Source: Amarolinea sp964580725 (GTDB lineage: Bacteria; Chloroflexota; Anaerolineae; SSC4; Amarolineaceae). Taken from it: a DNA stretch of 64,000 nt. Made by a program: the position numbers and the translations under genes. The notes below the pieces were generated by a model. It did not search any database and was not told where the DNA came from. It saw only the letters and a program-made list of their open reading frames with translations. Below, piece by piece: positions 18,534-27,541 of this stretch; position 1 is the stretch's first letter; each line of letters opens with the position of its first letter. The stretch lies in NCBI GenBank assembly GCA_964580725.1, contig CAZOLV010000013.1, positions 8,148 through 72,147 on the forward strand, given 5' to 3'.

Positions 18534-19562
18534 TTATTTGGCGGGGGCGCCTTCGTTGATGTCCACGCGGAACTTGCCGCTGATGATTTCGTCCTGCCGG
18601 GCCTTGACCAGGTCGCGCACATCCTGCGGGATCTTGGCGTCGTTGCCGTGGTAGGGCGCCAGGCTGGCGCCGCCTTTGACCATCGTGCTGAAGTCCTTCA
18701 GGTCTTGGGCGGTGTAGGAGCCGGCCTTGACCTGTTTGATGACGTATTCGACCGTCGGCCCCATGTTCCACAGCGGGCCGGTCAGCACGAATTCGGGCGC
18801 TTCGTAGTTTTGATCGGTCAGGTTGCCAAAGGAGAAGAGCTTCTTATCGGCGGCGGCCTGAATGGCGCCCTCGCGCTCGGCGTAGATGATGTCGGCGCCG
18901 GCATCAATCAGGGCCAGGGTCGCTTCTTTGGCCTTGGCCGGGTCGAAGAAGGAGTTGATGAAGCTGACGGTGACTTTGACGTTGGGGTTGGATTCGCGCG
19001 CGCCCTGCGTAAAGGCGTTGACCAGGCGGTTGACTTCGGGGATCGGCATGGCGGCGACGACGCCCAGGGTATTGGTCCTGGTCATCTTGCCGGCGATCAG
19101 GCCACAGAGGTAGGCCGGTTCGTGAATCCAGTTATCGAAGACGGAGAGGTTGGGATTCTGCGGGCCGCCGTCGGAACCGAAGACGAAGGCGATGTTGGGG
19201 AACTCGGAGGCCACTTTGGCCACGGCGTCGCGATTGCCAAAGGCGTCGCCGAAGATGGCGTTGGGCTTGTTCTTGCTGGCTTCTTCGCGCAGAACGCGTT
19301 CCATATCGCCGGAGTAGCCGATGCCGTCCGTCCAGGTATATTCGATGTCGCCGCGCTCTTTGGCCGCCGTGAGGGCGCTATGGATGACGTTGTCCCAGGG
19401 TTCTTCCAGTGGGGTGGCGTATGCGCCGAAAACTTTCAGCTTGCCGCTGGCGGGGGCAGCAGTGGGGGTCGCGGCGCCGCCGCAGGCGCTCAGGGCAAGC
19501 GCCGTCAACAGCAGCAGGACGAGGGTAAACGAAAGGTGAACGCGCAGTGAACGTGAACGCAT
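18534..19562 (-). CDS. BMP-family nucleoside-binding lipoprotein
   Basis: 342 residues. A basic N-terminus and hydrophobic segment end in a lipobox (ALSAC, Cys26), then a TPTAAPA linker and a periplasmic-binding-protein fold of the Bmp/Med type (VFGAYATPLEEPWDN; IPEVNRLVNAFTQGARE). It captures nucleosides or purines outside the cell and hands them to the importer encoded by the next three genes. The ATG at 19562 is chosen because GGAGGAAAT lies before it; the longer frame lacks such a site. Confidence 0.92.
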   Translation of the reverse strand: MRSRSLRVHLSFTLVLLLLTALALSACGGAATPTAAPASGKLKVFGAYATPLEEPWDNVIHSALTAAKERGDIEYTWTDGIGYSGDMERVLREEASKNKPNAIFGDAFGNRDAVAKVASEFPNIAFVFGSDGGPQNPNLSVFDNWIHEPAYLCGLIAGKMTRTNTLGVVAAMPIPEVNRLVNAFTQGARESNPNVKVTVSFINSFFDPAKAKEATLALIDAGADIIYAEREGAIQAAADKKLFSFGNLTDQNYEAPEFVLTGPLWNMGPTVEYVIKQVKAGSYTAQDLKDFSTMVKGGASLAPYHGNDAKIPQDVRDLVKARQDEIISGKFRVDINEGAPAK

Positions 19563-19769
19563 GTTGGATTTCCTCCTGATCTGGTATCTCCCCCGGCGCA
19601 GCGGCCAACGGTCGAGGGGGCGCATGGCGCCTGGGGTGCGGCATGGCGCTGGCTCTGCGGCGAGCGGTTCGGTTGTTCGTTTCGACGGGGCAAACTGCCG
19701 GGGTGCACGCGGTTGCGCACGCCGGCGTGCGTGACCAGTGACTGGCGAGGTGATGTGTGGGTTGACCTC

Positions 19770-19813
19770 CTTCTACGCTGCTTCTACGCTGCTTCTACGC
19801 TGCTTCTACGCTG
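19770..19813. repeat. 11-bp tandem repeat, four perfect copies
   Basis: Unit CTTCTACGCTG repeated four times without error, between the importer operon and the deaminase gene. Unit length is not a multiple of three and there is no gene across it. The remainder of the 19562-19843 gap shows nothing further. Confidence 0.95.
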
Positions 19814-19842
19814 CGTCAGCGCATGATCTAGAGGTGGGGTGG

Positions 19843-20286
19843 TCAGGCTTCGCCGATGTCCTCGGCCCACAGTTCGGGATGTTGTCGAGTGAATTCGGCC
19901 AGCATGGTGATGCACTCGGCGTTGTGCAGGTCAATCACCTGCACGCCGTTCTCGCGCAGCCATGCGATGCCGCCCTGGAAATTGACCGATTCGCCCACGA
20001 CGACGACGCCGATGTTGAATTGGCGGATGAGGCCGCTGCAATACCAGCAGGGCGCCAGCGTGCTGACCATGATCTTATCGCGATAGGTTTTGACGCGGCC
20101 AGCGTTGCGGAAAGCGTCGGTTTCGCCATGCACCGAGGGGTCATCCTGCTGCACGCGGCGGTTGTGGCCGCGGCCCAACACATTGCCTTGCGCATCGCAC
20201 AGACAGGCGCCGATGGGGATTCCCCCTTCGGCCAACCCCACGCGCGCCTCGGCGATCGCAACTTCGAGCAATTTGGCGTAATCCAT
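19843..20286 (-). CDS. Cytosine deaminase, yeast (Fcy1) type
   Basis: 147 residues. Zinc sites HGE (VHGETDAFRNAGR, His and catalytic Glu) and PCWYC (LAPCWYCSG) mark the cytidine-deaminase fold. The architecture and C-terminus (...HPELWAEDIGE) match the small fungal cytosine deaminase rather than the bacterial CodA amidohydrolase. It converts cytosine to uracil. The location next to a nucleoside/nucleobase importer suggests pyrimidine salvage. The ATG at 20286 is chosen; a GTG 21 bases upstream is in frame. A near-consensus promoter lies just before it. Confidence 0.88.
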   Translation of the reverse strand: MDYAKLLEVAIAEARVGLAEGGIPIGACLCDAQGNVLGRGHNRRVQQDDPSVHGETDAFRNAGRVKTYRDKIMVSTLAPCWYCSGLIRQFNIGVVVVGESVNFQGGIAWLRENGVQVIDLHNAECITMLAEFTRQHPELWAEDIGEA

Positions 20287-20321
20287 CGTTCGACTCAATC
20301 CCCCCACGTAAGGATGTCAGA

Positions 20322-20349
20322 ATTATAGCGAGGTTCATGCACGCGTCAA
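20322..20349 (-). promoter_or_regulatory. Sigma-70-type promoter of the cytosine deaminase gene
   Basis: On the minus strand TTGACG (20349-20344), a 16-base spacer and a perfect TATAAT (20327-20322). Transcription would start about 30 bases before the chosen start codon. Confidence 0.7.
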
Positions 20350-20407
20350 CTTCATCTCGCAAAGTGCTTGTCAAGAAACAATTTTCCGTCCTTGCCCACG
20401 TTTTGCC

Positions 20408-20530
20408 GAGAAAAAACGGGAACTCATTCTTCGGCGAGACCTAACCCTGAATTCGGCACGGGTCATCAAGGTGATGAGGGGGCTTGGCCTACGATTCTGC
20501 GTGCAACCGGCCGACGCTCTCCCCAAACAA
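20408..20530 (+). pseudogene. Remnant of a HigA-like antitoxin (C-terminal part)
   Basis: This frame reads a basic stretch ending T-L-N-S-A-R-V-I-K-V-M-R-G-L-G-L-R-F, then C-V-Q-P-A-D. It resembles the end of addiction-module antidote proteins (usually TLxTLLKVLRALGLRLxVxP). No start codon with a ribosome site and no N-terminal helix-turn-helix is present, so it is a fragment. The assignment is by pattern only. Confidence 0.35.
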
Positions 20531-20591
20531 AGGCAGCACGATGCCCGCACAGCGGTGACTGTCCCGCCTGTTCGGGCGTCAAAGCCATGCC

Positions 20592-21079
20592 ATGCAAATC
20601 CTACTCGACGCCTGGCGCTTCCTGGCCGGCAACCAATCAGATTTCTGGGCCAAGACCGCCGCGCATCCGGTCATCGGCGTCGGCTTTCGCCCGGCGCTGA
20701 TTGCGCTCACGCTGCTGGCCATGCCGCCGCTGCTCATCAACACGCAGGCGGGCATTCTGGCCGTCAGCCGGCCATCTCCGAAGCGGCGCGCGCCATGGGC
20801 ATGAGCCGCTGGCGCATCTTGCGCCAGATCGAACTGCCGCTGGCGCTGCCGGTCATCCTGGCCGGGGTGCGCATCGCCGCCGTTTCCACCATCGCCATTG
20901 CCACGGTTGCCGCATTCTTCGATGCTGGCGGCCTGGGCGCGCTGATCCTTGAAGGAATCAGCCAGGACTACAGCGACAAGATCATGGCGGGCGTCATCGC
21001 CGTCTCGCTGATCGCGATCAGCGTCGCTCAGGCTCTGCGTGTTCTCGCCCGTCGCGCCGAGCGTGACCGCACGCTCTGA
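20592..21079 (+). pseudogene. Frameshifted, internally deleted OpuB-type betaine/choline ABC permease
   Basis: An N-terminal stretch (MQILLDAWRFLAGNQSDFW) is joined directly to IGVGFRPALIALTLLAMPPL, missing the roughly 40-50 residues normally between them. The frame then breaks near 20767: restoring one base there continues ...PAISEAARAMGMSRWRILR and the permease C-terminus up to 21079. That conserved EAA loop and the rest match OpuBB/OpuCB permeases. With both a deletion and a -1 frameshift the gene is dead. No matching ATPase or binding-protein gene lies nearby. Confidence 0.75.
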
Positions 21080-21142
21080 TCTGCGTGGCAGGCGCGTTCA
21101 GCCGCCCGTCTGTTCGATGAAGAAATCGGCGATGGGCCGGTC

Positions 21143-21424
21143 GTGTACGAAGGCGCCTACGCACACCTGGGCGCCAACATCCTCGCCTCGGTGCGAGAGA
21201 AGGCCATCGGCTGCGAGGACATGAGGATCAACCGCTTTTTGCCAAAGGAGTTTCAACACGCTTGTGGGAAGTCTGCCCGCTTGCTTGTGCTTCTGCCAGA
21301 ACAGAAGGAACAAACCAGGAAAAAACGACGCCCAGGCAGCGCCAAGGGGGTTCTGCGGATATTGTCTGAAGACGACGAGCATCTGGACGATTTCAAGACG
21401 TATATGCATAGTCAGCGGCGATGA
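21143..21424 (+). pseudogene. Remnant with a DUF2281/Phd-like antitoxin C-terminus
   Basis: The last 30 residues read R-R-P-G-S-A-K-G-V-L-R-I-L-S-E-D-D-E-H-L and then D-D-F-K-T-Y-M, a pattern common at the end of small VapB/DUF2281-type antitoxins. The first half has no recognisable family and no good ribosome site. No toxin (PIN) gene follows. It may be a fused fragment rather than an expressed gene. Confidence 0.35.
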
Positions 21425-21479
21425 GTTGTTCGATCTGTATGGCGTTGACCGAATTTGGTGAAAACCGGTGAGCGGTTGG

Positions 21480-22295
21480 TCATGATCCCAACAAGAAATC
21501 AGCGATGGCGGCGTTGACCGTTTCCTCGGACGGCTCGATGGGGCCGTCCACCGGCTGCAGCGCATGACCGGCGTGCTGCACGATGAGCAGTTGCGAGGCG
21601 ACGCCGGCGTCGAGCAGCGCCTGGTGAAAGAGCAGCGACTGCGTCACGGGCACGGTCGCGTCCAATGCGCCATGCACGCTGAAGAACGGCGGGGCGCTGG
21701 CTGAGATGTAAGTGATGGGGCTGGCGCGGCGCAGGGCATCTGGCTTGGAGCCGAAGATAGCAGCCAGCCAGGGATCGTCCAGCGTGGTGAGGTCAGTCGG
21801 CCCCCAAAGATTGGCCACAGCTTGCACCTGGCTGGAAAAATCGAGATAGGGGCCTACGTCGAAGCCTGTGGCCGGGCCAGCCAGCCCGGCCAGGGCCGCC
21901 AGATGTGCACCGGCGCTGTTGCCAACCAACCCCACATGCGCCGTATCGAGCCTGTAGAGCGCGGCGTGGGCGCGCAGGAAACGGATGGCGCACTTGATAT
22001 CTTCGATCTGGGCAGGAAAGATGAAATCGGGCGCCAAGCGGTAGTTGATCGAAACGAAGGTTGCGCCGCGCAGCGTCAGCGCCTCGGCCAGTTGCAGCGC
22101 ATAGCCGCCCTCCTTGTCGCCGCTGCGCCAGGCGCCGCCGTGCGCATAGATCACCACGGGGCGCGGCCCGGGCTGTGTGCTCGGATAGATGTCGAGCGCC
22201 ATGCCGTTGCAGTAGGGAATGTTGGCCAGGCGCGGCAGCGCGGGCGGCCCGTGAGAGACGATCAGAGCGACGATGAAGATGGCATTGAGCAGCAT
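21480..22295 (-). CDS. Alpha/beta-hydrolase esterase (BD-FAE/carboxylesterase type)
   Basis: 271 residues. Oxyanion motif HGGAW (near 51), nucleophile elbow GNSAG (near 125), acid in GALDATVP and His in QHAGHAL give a full catalytic triad. A hydrophobic N-terminus (residues 1-13) may be a signal or anchor. It probably hydrolyses short-chain or feruloyl-like esters; no substrate can be read. It lies 18 bases after the upstream cupin gene, so they are probably co-transcribed. Confidence 0.85.
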   Translation of the reverse strand: MLLNAIFIVALIVSHGPPALPRLANIPYCNGMALDIYPSTQPGPRPVVIYAHGGAWRSGDKEGGYALQLAEALTLRGATFVSINYRLAPDFIFPAQIEDIKCAIRFLRAHAALYRLDTAHVGLVGNSAGAHLAALAGLAGPATGFDVGPYLDFSSQVQAVANLWGPTDLTTLDDPWLAAIFGSKPDALRRASPITYISASAPPFFSVHGALDATVPVTQSLLFHQALLDAGVASQLLIVQHAGHALQPVDGPIEPSEETVNAAIADFLLGS

Positions 22296-22313
22296 CGGCG
22301 CACCCTCTCAACT

Positions 22314-22844
22314 TCACTTGATGGGCGGCAGCGCCAGCCAGTCGTAGCCGATGCCCGCATCGTCGTGCGCAATCCGGCCCTCGTCCGCCGGATTGTAAAC
22401 GCTCGAAGTGACGTAGAAAAGGTGCGTCACACCGCCCAACACCTTGCAGCCATGCGCCACGCCCGGCGGAATCTTGACCACCCGGTGGCCATAGTCGGGG
22501 CCAAGCAGGATCTCCTGCGTCTGCTGATAGGTGGGCGACGAGGGGCGCAGGTCGTGCAGCGCCAACTTGAGCGCCCCGATCGGCACGTACCACCAATCCA
22601 CCTGCTGTTGATGAATGTGCCAGGCCTTGGCCGTGGCGGGGTACATCAGCGCATAGCTGAGCTGTCCAAAACCCTCGGCGAAAAACTCATCCGTCGCGCG
22701 GATGATCTCGCGAAAGATCTGGCGATCATCGCCGTCGCCGTGCAACTCCTTGATCATGACGCCGTGCAGCAGCGGCTGCGGCTCGCCGCGACCAATGCCC
22801 GCCGTCGCCGTCTGAACGCGCACAGCCAGTTGACGTTGTGACAT
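22314..22844 (-). CDS. RmlC-like cupin (dTDP-4-dehydrorhamnose 3,5-epimerase family)
   Basis: 176 residues. The cupin core has AWHIHQQQVDWWYVPIGALK and PPGVAHGCKVLGG, the two conserved strands of RmlC-type epimerases. It may act on a nucleotide or free sugar, but no rml genes are adjacent, so the substrate is open. The ATG at 22844 is chosen because AGAGGGG lies 5-10 bases upstream. Confidence 0.78.
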   Translation of the reverse strand: MSQRQLAVRVQTATAGIGRGEPQPLLHGVMIKELHGDGDDRQIFREIIRATDEFFAEGFGQLSYALMYPATAKAWHIHQQQVDWWYVPIGALKLALHDLRPSSPTYQQTQEILLGPDYGHRVVKIPPGVAHGCKVLGGVTHLFYVTSSVYNPADEGRIAHDDAGIGYDWLALPPIK

Positions 22845-22877
22845 GAGACCCCTCTTTGACAGTGATGATTGGATGGC

Positions 22878-22902
22878 GCTGAATGCTGAACCCGCATTCA
22901 GC
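22878..22902 (-). terminator. 9-bp hairpin after the aldehyde dehydrogenase gene
   Basis: Arms 22878-22886 and 22894-22902 are complementary, loop of 7 bases, placed 20 bases after the aldehyde dehydrogenase stop on the minus strand and before the epimerase gene. The surrounding GCTGAATGC/GCATTCAGC units are themselves repeated. No T-run follows. Confidence 0.45.
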
Positions 22903-22922
22903 ATTCAGCGTTCAGCCTTCAC

Positions 22923-24482
22923 TCAAAGCGCTTCGCTGATGACTTTGGCCTGTGTGAAAAGCAACAGATAATCGGCGCCGCCCGCTTTGGAGTCGGTGCC
23001 GCTCATGTTGAAACCGCCAAATGGCTCGACGCCGACCAACGCGCCGGTGCACTTGCGGTTGAAATAGAGGTTGCCCACGTGAAAATCGGCGCGGGCGCGC
23101 TCCAGACGGTCGCGCCGGCGGCTGAAGATGGCGCCGGTCAGGCCGTATTCGGTGCCATTGACGATGTCCAGGCCATCTTCGAACGACTGCGCCCGCAGAC
23201 AGGCCAGCACCGGCCCGAAAATTTCTTCTTGCGCCAGGCGGGCGTTGCGCTCGATCTCGCCGAAGATGGTGGGTGGGATGAAATAGCCGTTGGTCGGGTT
23301 GGGGCTGAGCGGCTGGCCGCCCAACAGCAGTTTGCCCTCCTGCGTGCCAATCTCCATATATTCCTGCATCTTGGCAAAGGCCTTGGCGTCCACCACCGGC
23401 CCCATCCAGTAGTTGGGATCTACTGTCGGCCCGACGGTGATCTGCCCGGCGCGGCGCACGACCTTATCCACCACCTCGTCGTAGACATCGTTCACCATGA
23501 TGGCGCGCGAGCAGGCCGAGCACTTCTGCCCCTGGAAACCAAAGGCGGAGGCGACGATCGCTTCGGCGGCGGCGTCCAGATCGGCGGTTTCGTCCACGAG
23601 AATGGCGTCCTTGCCGCCCATCTCCAACAGGGTGCGCTTGAGCCATTTTTGACCGGGCTGCAGCACGGCGGCGCGCTGGAAGATGCGCAGTCCAACCTCT
23701 TTGGAACCAGTGAAAGCGATGTAACGCGTCAGCGGATGGTCAACCAGCGCATCGCCCATCCTGCCGCCGGGGCCGGGCAGGAAGTTCAAGACGCCGGGCG
23801 GCAGGCGCAGGTCTTCGTACAGCATTTCGCTCAGGAACCAGGCGATCCAGGGCGATGTGCTGGCCGGCTTGAGCACGACTGTGTTGCCCGTCACCAGGCT
23901 GGCGGTCGTCATACCGGCCATGATGGCGCCGGGGAAGTTCCAGGGCGGGATGACCACCCCCACGCCGAGCGGGATGTAGCGCAGTTCGGTCTCGCGCCCT
24001 GCATAGGGTTCAACCGGCTGCGCCCCGCCCAGACGCAGCATCTGATAGGCGTAATAGGCGCAAAAATCAATCGTTTCGGCGGTGTCGGCGTCGGCTTCGG
24101 GCCAGCTCTTGCCGACTTCGTAGACCATGATGGCGCTGAATTCGTGCTTGCGCTTGCGAATCAGTTCGGCCAGGCGCAAGAGGTAGCGGGCGCGCGCTTC
24201 GTAGGGGGTGTGACTCCATTCCTCGAAGGCGTCATGCGCCGCTCGCACAGCGCGATCGGCATGTTCGGGAGTGGCGCGGGCAAAGCGGGCCACGACCTGG
24301 CTTGGGTTGGCGGGGTTGAGCGAATCGAGCGTCTCTTCGGTGTAAATCTTCTGGCCACCGATGACCAGGGGGTAAGTGCGTCCAAGCCATGATTCGACCC
24401 GCGCCAGGGCCGCCTCGAAGGCCTTACGCTGCGTTGGATTGCTGAAGTCGGTCAGGGGTTCGTTGCGAAACGGTGTGAGCAT
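22923..24482 (-). CDS. rocA: L-glutamate gamma-semialdehyde dehydrogenase (RocA/PruA type)
   Basis: 519 residues, usual for this group. It oxidises glutamate-gamma-semialdehyde (from proline or arginine breakdown) to glutamate with NAD+. Catalytic Cys is residue 321 in GFQGQKCSACSR; the general base Glu is in TLLEMGGKDAIL; NAD-binding IPPWNFPGAI and TGSKEVG are present. The N-terminal FRNEPLTDFSNP is specific to RocA-type enzymes. No proline dehydrogenase gene lies in the window. Confidence 0.93.
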   Translation of the reverse strand: MLTPFRNEPLTDFSNPTQRKAFEAALARVESWLGRTYPLVIGGQKIYTEETLDSLNPANPSQVVARFARATPEHADRAVRAAHDAFEEWSHTPYEARARYLLRLAELIRKRKHEFSAIMVYEVGKSWPEADADTAETIDFCAYYAYQMLRLGGAQPVEPYAGRETELRYIPLGVGVVIPPWNFPGAIMAGMTTASLVTGNTVVLKPASTSPWIAWFLSEMLYEDLRLPPGVLNFLPGPGGRMGDALVDHPLTRYIAFTGSKEVGLRIFQRAAVLQPGQKWLKRTLLEMGGKDAILVDETADLDAAAEAIVASAFGFQGQKCSACSRAIMVNDVYDEVVDKVVRRAGQITVGPTVDPNYWMGPVVDAKAFAKMQEYMEIGTQEGKLLLGGQPLSPNPTNGYFIPPTIFGEIERNARLAQEEIFGPVLACLRAQSFEDGLDIVNGTEYGLTGAIFSRRRDRLERARADFHVGNLYFNRKCTGALVGVEPFGGFNMSGTDSKAGGADYLLLFTQAKVISEAL

Positions 24483-24568
24483 GAATCAACCTCCTCGTCA
24501 ATGGGTTCAGGCGCAGAGCGTCGCCAATCCGCAACCCGTGCGCCGTTGTTGGCTGAGCCGTTACAAGC

Positions 24569-24597
24569 ATCTTATCAGTTCGGTTGGAAAACGTCAA
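24569..24597 (-). promoter_or_regulatory. Promoter of the aldehyde dehydrogenase gene
   Basis: Minus strand TTGACG (24597-24592), 17-base spacer, TAAGAT (24574-24569). It lies back to back with a plus-strand promoter whose -35 begins 28 bases away. Confidence 0.5.
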
Positions 24598-24624
24598 ACC
24601 CGCCATCGAGGGCATTGGCGCTGA

Positions 24625-24653
24625 TTGACAGACCTCTGGCATCGTGGTATCCT
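24625..24653 (+). promoter_or_regulatory. Promoter of the kelch-repeat gene
   Basis: Perfect TTGACA (24625-24630), 17-base spacer, TATCCT (24648-24653). It leaves an untranslated leader of about 185 bases before the start at 24846; nothing else is seen in that leader. Confidence 0.6.
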
Positions 24654-24845
24654 TGTAGCGGCGGCCGACCGTGTACAACGCCGATCGCCGTCTGTCTCGC
24701 CCACTGTTGTGCTACGCTTTCCCTCATTGCATCTGGCCCTGTCCAGAAACGCACGGCGCTTGCGGCCGCCTGAGCAGCCCGCCCGCCGGCGCTCTCGTTC
24801 GTTCGATCTGGCTGCTCATGTTCTTGGGGAAAGGATGCGACTCTC

Positions 24846-26090
24846 ATGAAACGAACCTCTCGTCTCTCTGCTTCTCTTGTGTTGGGTGTCCTCCTGGCAA
24901 CCTTGCTCACCGCCTGGGGAGCGACAGCCAGCGCGCCGCAAGACGGCCCGTGGATCGCTGGTTCACTCTTGCCCGCCCAAATGGTGCGTTTCGACTCAGA
25001 AATGCACAACGGCAAGATGTACGTTTTGGGCTACCGCCTGCCCACCGGCGAAACCGACGGCAGCGTTTGGGTCTACGATCCAGTGGCCGACTCCTGGACC
25101 GACAGCGGCGTTGACATGCCGACGCCCGTCTCCAATTATCACATCGCCAAGCTGACCGACAGCACTGGCGTTGGGTTGTACCTGTTCGGCGGTCGCGACA
25201 GCGCCGGTCTCTGTACCGACGTCGTGCAGGCCTACTATCCCGCCACCAACACCACCGCCACATTCCCCACCGACCCCTGGACGGGCGAAGTCAACCCCGG
25301 CGAACGCGTCTTCCCCGGCGCCGTCGAGGTCACGGGCAACAAGGCCTACGCCTGGGGCGGCTTCTGCGGCGGCACCACCGCCCCCTACATGAGCAAACAG
25401 ACCTGGATCTTCGACCCGGCCGCGGCGGCGGGCACCCGTTGGACCGCCGGTCCTGGTTTGCCCGGTAACGGCGGCTATCAAACCAGCGCCGCGCTCGACG
25501 GCAAAGTCTTCTCGATCGGCGGCGACACCTTCGATGGCACCGCCCTCTTCCCGTATGCCGACGTGCTGCTGCTCGATCCGACCAACCTGGGCGCCGGCTG
25601 GCAGATCAAAGCCGCCCTGCCCACCCCATCGTCGGGCACGCCTGGCTGCGACGAGTCGCGCGCCTTCGGCTTCGACACCAGCAGCGCCTGGGCGCTGGCC
25701 GGTAAGATCGTGCTGGCCGGCTGCGGTCAGTGGAACCTCGATCCCACCGCCCTACCCGACAGCTTCTTGTACGACGGCGCCACCGATAGCTGGACGACCT
25801 TTGCCGCCCTGGTGCAGGCGCGGCGCAATCATGCCGGCGCCTTCATCGTGGCCCCGGACGGGCTGTCCGGTCGCATGTGGGTGGGCGGCGGCTACATCCC
25901 CGGCGCCGCCAACACCGGCACCGACACCACCGAAACCTACATGGTTTCCTACTCCGCCCCCACCGCCGTGCAGGTAGATCGCTTCGAGGCGCGTGATCCG
26001 GCCATTTCGCTGTTGACGGCGCTCGGCGCACTGCTCGTCGTGTTCCTCCTGACGCTGGCCGGCGCACGCAAGATCGTTTCCCGCGCCTGA
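24846..26090 (+). CDS. Secreted kelch-repeat surface protein with C-terminal membrane anchor
   Basis: 414 residues. An N-terminal signal peptide (residues 1-30, cleaved near A-S-A) is followed by kelch-like blades, each with a G-K-x-Y/F-x-x-G-G pattern (GKMYVLGY, GLYLFGGRD, NKAYAWGG, GKVFSIGGD, RMWVGGG), predicted to form a beta-propeller. The C-terminus has one transmembrane helix (about 388-405) and the basic tail ARKIVSRA, like surface anchors. An adhesive or ligand-binding role outside the cell is likely; no enzyme motif is seen. Confidence 0.82.
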   Translation: MKRTSRLSASLVLGVLLATLLTAWGATASAPQDGPWIAGSLLPAQMVRFDSEMHNGKMYVLGYRLPTGETDGSVWVYDPVADSWTDSGVDMPTPVSNYHIAKLTDSTGVGLYLFGGRDSAGLCTDVVQAYYPATNTTATFPTDPWTGEVNPGERVFPGAVEVTGNKAYAWGGFCGGTTAPYMSKQTWIFDPAAAAGTRWTAGPGLPGNGGYQTSAALDGKVFSIGGDTFDGTALFPYADVLLLDPTNLGAGWQIKAALPTPSSGTPGCDESRAFGFDTSSAWALAGKIVLAGCGQWNLDPTALPDSFLYDGATDSWTTFAALVQARRNHAGAFIVAPDGLSGRMWVGGGYIPGAANTGTDTTETYMVSYSAPTAVQVDRFEARDPAISLLTALGALLVVFLLTLAGARKIVSRA

Positions 26091-26202
26091 GACACTCGCC
26101 GCGGCTGAGGCGCAAGGTGTAGTCTTGGGCGAGAGTTGCATCTTGCGCCCGGCGCGGCGAAGAGATCGTCGTCATGACAGACAGGAACGATAGAATTCAG
26201 CG

Positions 26203-27441
26203 ATGTCAGCTCTGTTCTTACCAAAAACGCTGGCCCTGCCCGATCAGGCGCTCTTGCTCGCCATTCGCCCGCCGCCGCACGACTTGACCAGTCTACAGCG
26301 CCTGGACGACGCCGAGTGGGAGACCCTGGCTGCGCGCGCGACCACAGCCAATCTGGCGTCGTTGCTCTTCTACACCTTGCGCCACGCCGGCCTGGTCGAG
26401 CTGGCGCCGGCCAGCGTGCGCCAACACCTCAGCGCACAATACTACGCCTCTGCCCGCCGTCAGCTCGTCTTCAGCAGCGCACTGGCGGAGGCGCTGGACG
26501 CCTTGCGCACCGCCGGCATCGTCCCCATCCTGCTCAAGGGCATCGTCCTGGCCGAAACCACCTACCCCGACGCCGGCCTGCGCCCTATGACCGACATTGA
26601 CCTGCTGGTGCACGCGCAGGATGTGCCTTCCATTTATCAGGCGCTGCAGCAGCTGGGCTACCACGCCGGCGTCAGCGCCGCTCAGGCCAATGCCGAGTTC
26701 TTCAACGGCGAACTCTCCTTTGCCAAAGCCGCAACCACCGACACGCTCACCCTGGAGTTTCATCAAGGCCTGGTGCACCACTGGAACTTCACGGCGCCGC
26801 TGGCCCTGGACAGCGCCGCCCTCTGGCAGCGGGCGCAGCCCCTGACCCTGGCCGGCCACACCGCCCTACAGCTTGCGCCCGAAGATATGCTGCTGCACCT
26901 CTGCCTGCACCGCGGGCTGCATCACGGCTTCACCGGCCTGCCCGGCTATGTTGACATCGCCTGGATGACCGCCATCCACGGCGCCCGGCTGGATTGGGAC
27001 GCCCTGATTGCCCGTGCGCACGCCGCCCAGGCGCGCGTCATCGTCTTCCTGGCCCTGCAACTCGCCCACGACCTGCTTGGCGCCGCCGTGCCAGCGGCCG
27101 TTCTGCGCGCCCTGGCCCCCTCCCCCTGGCGCCAGCGCCTGCTGCGTCGCCTGGTAGACCTGGAGCTGATCCTGCACGTTGACATTCACCCCACCCAGGA
27201 AGACGCCGGACGGGCGCTCAACGTCCTCGTCATTGATTCGGCGCCGGGCGTGTTGCGTTGGATTCGCCAACGCCTCTTCCCCGGCGTGCGCTGGCAAAAG
27301 GCGCACTACGCCCTGGACAGCACGCTACACGCCTACGCCTACGCCTCTCTGATCCATCCCCTACGCATCCTGGGCGGTTTTGCGGCCCGCGCCGCACGTC
27401 TCCTCCTCCGCAACAAATCCCTCAGTCAGTTCCGTTCATAG
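26203..27441 (+). CDS. Nucleotidyltransferase-fold family protein (NTP_transf_5 type)
   Basis: 412 residues. The motif LKGIVLAETTYPDAGLRPM, then TDIDLLV (residues about 110-135), is the polymerase-beta-like nucleotidyltransferase signature of this uncharacterised family, often found beside peptide-maturation or exosortase genes. The rest is helical, with several His (LHLCLHRGLHHG). The frame ends 1 base before a sequence gap, and the stop codon is visible. Substrate is unknown. Confidence 0.75.
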   Translation: MSALFLPKTLALPDQALLLAIRPPPHDLTSLQRLDDAEWETLAARATTANLASLLFYTLRHAGLVELAPASVRQHLSAQYYASARRQLVFSSALAEALDALRTAGIVPILLKGIVLAETTYPDAGLRPMTDIDLLVHAQDVPSIYQALQQLGYHAGVSAAQANAEFFNGELSFAKAATTDTLTLEFHQGLVHHWNFTAPLALDSAALWQRAQPLTLAGHTALQLAPEDMLLHLCLHRGLHHGFTGLPGYVDIAWMTAIHGARLDWDALIARAHAAQARVIVFLALQLAHDLLGAAVPAAVLRALAPSPWRQRLLRRLVDLELILHVDIHPTQEDAGRALNVLVIDSAPGVLRWIRQRLFPGVRWQKAHYALDSTLHAYAYASLIHPLRILGGFAARAARLLLRNKSLSQFRS

Positions 27442-27541
27442 NNNNNNNNNNNNNNNNNNNNNNNNNNNNNNNNNNNNNNNNNNNNNNNNNNNNNNNNNNN
27501 NNNNNNNNNNNNNNNNNNNNNNNNNNNNNNNNNNNNNNNNN

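Noticed and set aside
17628..19550. A 640-residue open frame on the plus strand
   Set aside because: It is antisense to the nucleoside importer ATPase and binding-protein genes, which have full family motifs. Long antisense frames are expected at this GC content.
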